DNA of 64,000 nucleotides, taken from positions 175,120 to 239,119 of the forward strand of contig NZ_JAIVKX010000005.1 in NCBI RefSeq assembly GCF_020524285.1, in the 5' to 3' direction. Every line of letters starts with the position of its first letter. Positions within the stretch are counted from its first letter, which is position 1. The translations under genes and the position numbers were made by a program. Under the pieces are notes generated by a model that searched no databases, was not told where the DNA came from, and saw only the letters and a list, made by a program, of their open reading frames with translations. This DNA is from Alloyangia pacifica (GTDB lineage: Bacteria > Pseudomonadota > Alphaproteobacteria > Rhodobacterales > Rhodobacteraceae). Below are positions 62,604-64,000 of this stretch, piece by piece.

Positions 62604-63265
62604 GCGCCGGTCTCCCGCACGATGTAGGTGCAGCGGCGCCCGCCGCTGACGATGTGTTCGTCGCGCTCTATGCTCGTTCCGGAGCCGAGGGCGTTCTGGA
62701 ACACCGCCTTCTCGGCGCGGCAGAAGCCCTGGCAAAAGCTGGCGGCGGCGCAGATCGGGCAATGGTTCTCGACGAGACGCAGCGTGCCGTCCTCGTCCTC
62801 CTCGACCTGCGCCATGTAGCCTTCGGCGCTGCGCAGCTCGGCGAGCTTCTCGAGCCGGTCGCGCGTGCCACTGCAGCCGACCATGGCCGCGCGGTACTGC
62901 GCGAGCGTCTCCGACTCCCGCTGCGCGATGATCCGGTCCAGCGCCTCGGCACCGAGCACCTCGGAGATGCTGCGCAGGATGTCCACGGTCAGCGCGGCGT
63001 GGGTGTCGGGAAAGCGGGCTTGGCCCTTGTCGGTGAGATGCCAGTAAACCGCAGGGCGCCCGCGGCCGGCGCTGCGGCGTTCCTCGGCCACCAGCCCATC
63101 CTCGTGCAGCTTCATCAACTGCTGGCGCGCGGCCTCGCCGGTGATACCCTGCCTGCGGCCGACCTCGGTCGAGGTCTGCGCCCCGTGCATCTTGAGCGTC
63201 ATCAGCAGCCGCTCGGCGGGAGCCCGCGGCGACCATGCCTCTTTTTCCAAGTCATCGCTTGACAT
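62600..63265 (-). CDS. Winged-helix regulator with C-terminal cysteine cluster (SufR/Fe-S type)
   Basis: This 221-residue protein has an N-terminal winged helix (TSTEVGRRQGITGEAARQQLMKLHEDGLV, about 31-60) and a C-terminal cluster of cysteines C169, C172, C178, C182 in NHCPICAAASFCQGFC plus C212. That architecture is the one of SufR-like iron-sulfur regulators that sense redox or NO. The ATG at 63265 has GGAG upstream. It overlaps the truncated haemoglobin gene and is divergent from sodB, so it may control both. Confidence 0.85.
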   Translation of the reverse strand: MSSDDLEKEAWSPRAPAERLLMTLKMHGAQTSTEVGRRQGITGEAARQQLMKLHEDGLVAEERRSAGRGRPAVYWHLTDKGQARFPDTHAALTVDILRSISEVLGAEALDRIIAQRESETLAQYRAAMVGCSGTRDRLEKLAELRSAEGYMAQVEEDEDGTLRLVENHCPICAAASFCQGFCRAEKAVFQNALGSGTSIERDEHIVSGGRRCTYIVRETGA

Positions 63266-63353
63266 AATGGCTCCGATGTTTTTCAAAGCTGATGCTTGTT
63301 TAATTAACCAAACGGGCCGCATCGCGCAAGCGCCGGCTTGAAAGGAGACCGAG

Positions 63354-63956
63354 ATGACCTTCGAACTTCCCGCCCTGAGCTATTCCCATTCCGCCCTTGC
63401 CGAGCGCGGCATGAGCCAGGAAACGCTCGAGCTGCACCATGACAAGCACCACCAGGCCTATGTCACGGCGCTCAACGGCTTCGTCGAGGGCAACGCCGCC
63501 CTGCAGGGCAAGACGCTCGAGGAGATCAACGCGCTGTCCTACGGCGACGAGGCGCTTGCGGGCGTGTTCAACCAGGCCGGCCAGCACTGGAACCACATCC
63601 ACTTCTGGAACGCGCTCTCGCCGAACGGCGGTGGCATCCCCGGCACTCTGGAAGCCAAGCTCACCGAGTCCTTCGGTTCGGTCGAGGAGTTCAAGGCCGC
63701 CTTCAAGACCGCGGCGACCACGCAGTTCGGTTCGGGCTGGGCCTGGCTGATCCAGAAGGCCGACGGCAGCCTCGGCGTCACCAAGACCCCGAACGGCGTC
63801 AACCCGCTGGCCACCGGAGAAGGGACTGCGCTGCTCGGCCTCGATGTCTGGGAGCACAGCTATTACGTCGACTTCCGCAACCGTCGCCCGGACTACGTGA
63901 CCAACTTCCTCGACAGTCTCGCAAACTACGAGTTCGCCGAAAGCAACCTCGCCTGA
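63354..63956 (+). CDS. sodB: Iron superoxide dismutase
   Basis: This 200-residue enzyme has metal ligands H28, H81, D164 and H168 (in LHHDKHHQ, WNHIHF and DVWEHSYY) and Q77 before the WNH motif, which is the Fe-type position. AAAGGAGACC precedes the ATG. It removes superoxide in the cytoplasm. The Fe-S-type regulator diverges upstream and a strong hairpin follows, so it is a single-gene unit. Confidence 0.96.
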   Translation: MTFELPALSYSHSALAERGMSQETLELHHDKHHQAYVTALNGFVEGNAALQGKTLEEINALSYGDEALAGVFNQAGQHWNHIHFWNALSPNGGGIPGTLEAKLTESFGSVEEFKAAFKTAATTQFGSGWAWLIQKADGSLGVTKTPNGVNPLATGEGTALLGLDVWEHSYYVDFRNRRPDYVTNFLDSLANYEFAESNLA

Positions 63957-63966
63957 GCGGCGCGGA

Positions 63967-64000
63967 CCTGTCCCGCCGTGCACTGGCACGGCGGGACAGG
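63967..64000 (+). terminator. Terminator hairpin after sodB, cut by the window end
   Basis: CCTGTCCCGCCGTGC (63967-63981) and GCACGGCGGGACAGG (63986-64000) form a perfect 15-bp stem with an ACTG loop. Any T-tract would lie outside the window. Confidence 0.75.

Noticed and set aside
1..64000. Mobile elements, CRISPR arrays, tRNA or rRNA genes
   Set aside because: No transposase, integrase, spaced repeat array, or tRNA/rRNA consensus segment was recognised by reading both strands; a covariance-model search would be needed to exclude RNA genes fully.

Overview
The window is GC-rich (visibly well above 60 percent) alphaproteobacterial DNA, most like a Rhodobacteraceae (Roseobacter-group) chromosome. 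The grounds are a TrcR (DUF1013) cell-cycle regulator, a dnaX-ybaB-recR locus, a roseobacter-type ectoine catabolic cluster (enuR-uehABC-usp-eutABCD), many TRAP/LysR/MocR-type genes, and short hairpin repeats with the GGGATATTT signature. No tRNA, rRNA, CRISPR array, transposase, integrase or phage gene was recognised.

Bases 1-20800 are mostly housekeeping. They hold the 3' end of an alkane monooxygenase, a tightly coupled nucleoside salvage operon (cdd-deoA-deoB-add-upp), a SPOR envelope protein, a degenerate M48-like membrane protein, a sulfotransferase, RNase T2 and trcR. A TPR-methyltransferase, an outer-membrane barrel, recR-ybaB-dnaX, an ankyrin-repeat protein, a neutral zinc metallopeptidase, a phosphatase and an esterase follow. 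Bases 20811-33310 are an ectoine uptake and degradation regulon: TRAP transporter UehABC, ectoine ring hydrolase EutD, accessory EutABC, MocR-type EnuR, and on the other strand AsnC, Ssd and Atf. The deacetylase EutE/DoeB is not present.

Bases 33745-40872 carry a complete ebo cluster (eboD, E, C, F, A, B), the enigmatic system linked in other bacteria to export of a metabolite precursor to the periplasm. Its EboD is fused to an N-terminal VTT/DedA-type membrane domain, which is the most striking protein in the window.

Bases 41240-46003 hold a winged-helix regulator, a membrane protein, and a LysR-flanked self-contained class I cytochrome P450 system (P450, [2Fe-2S] ferredoxin, reductase). 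Bases 47299-52307 are a gallate-type lower pathway (galB, galC, galD) with a VOC-type extradiol dioxygenase where a LigAB-type enzyme is usual, divergent from a LysR protein with two tandem helix-turn-helix domains. An MFS/TetR pair with a nearly perfect 29-bp operator follows.

Bases 54990-62069 form a LysR-controlled oxidative island: an exported cupin, a LysR regulator, an exported carboxymuconolactone-decarboxylase-family protein, an F420-oxidoreductase-like dehydrogenase, a hydroxynitrile-lyase-like cupin, and an exported IorAB-type molybdoenzyme with cytochrome c. Three promoters and the LysR leader share the same spaced CATGAG motif, so these genes look like one regulon. The window ends with a stress locus: a group III truncated haemoglobin broken by one in-frame TAG, a cysteine-rich winged-helix regulator, and divergent sodB.
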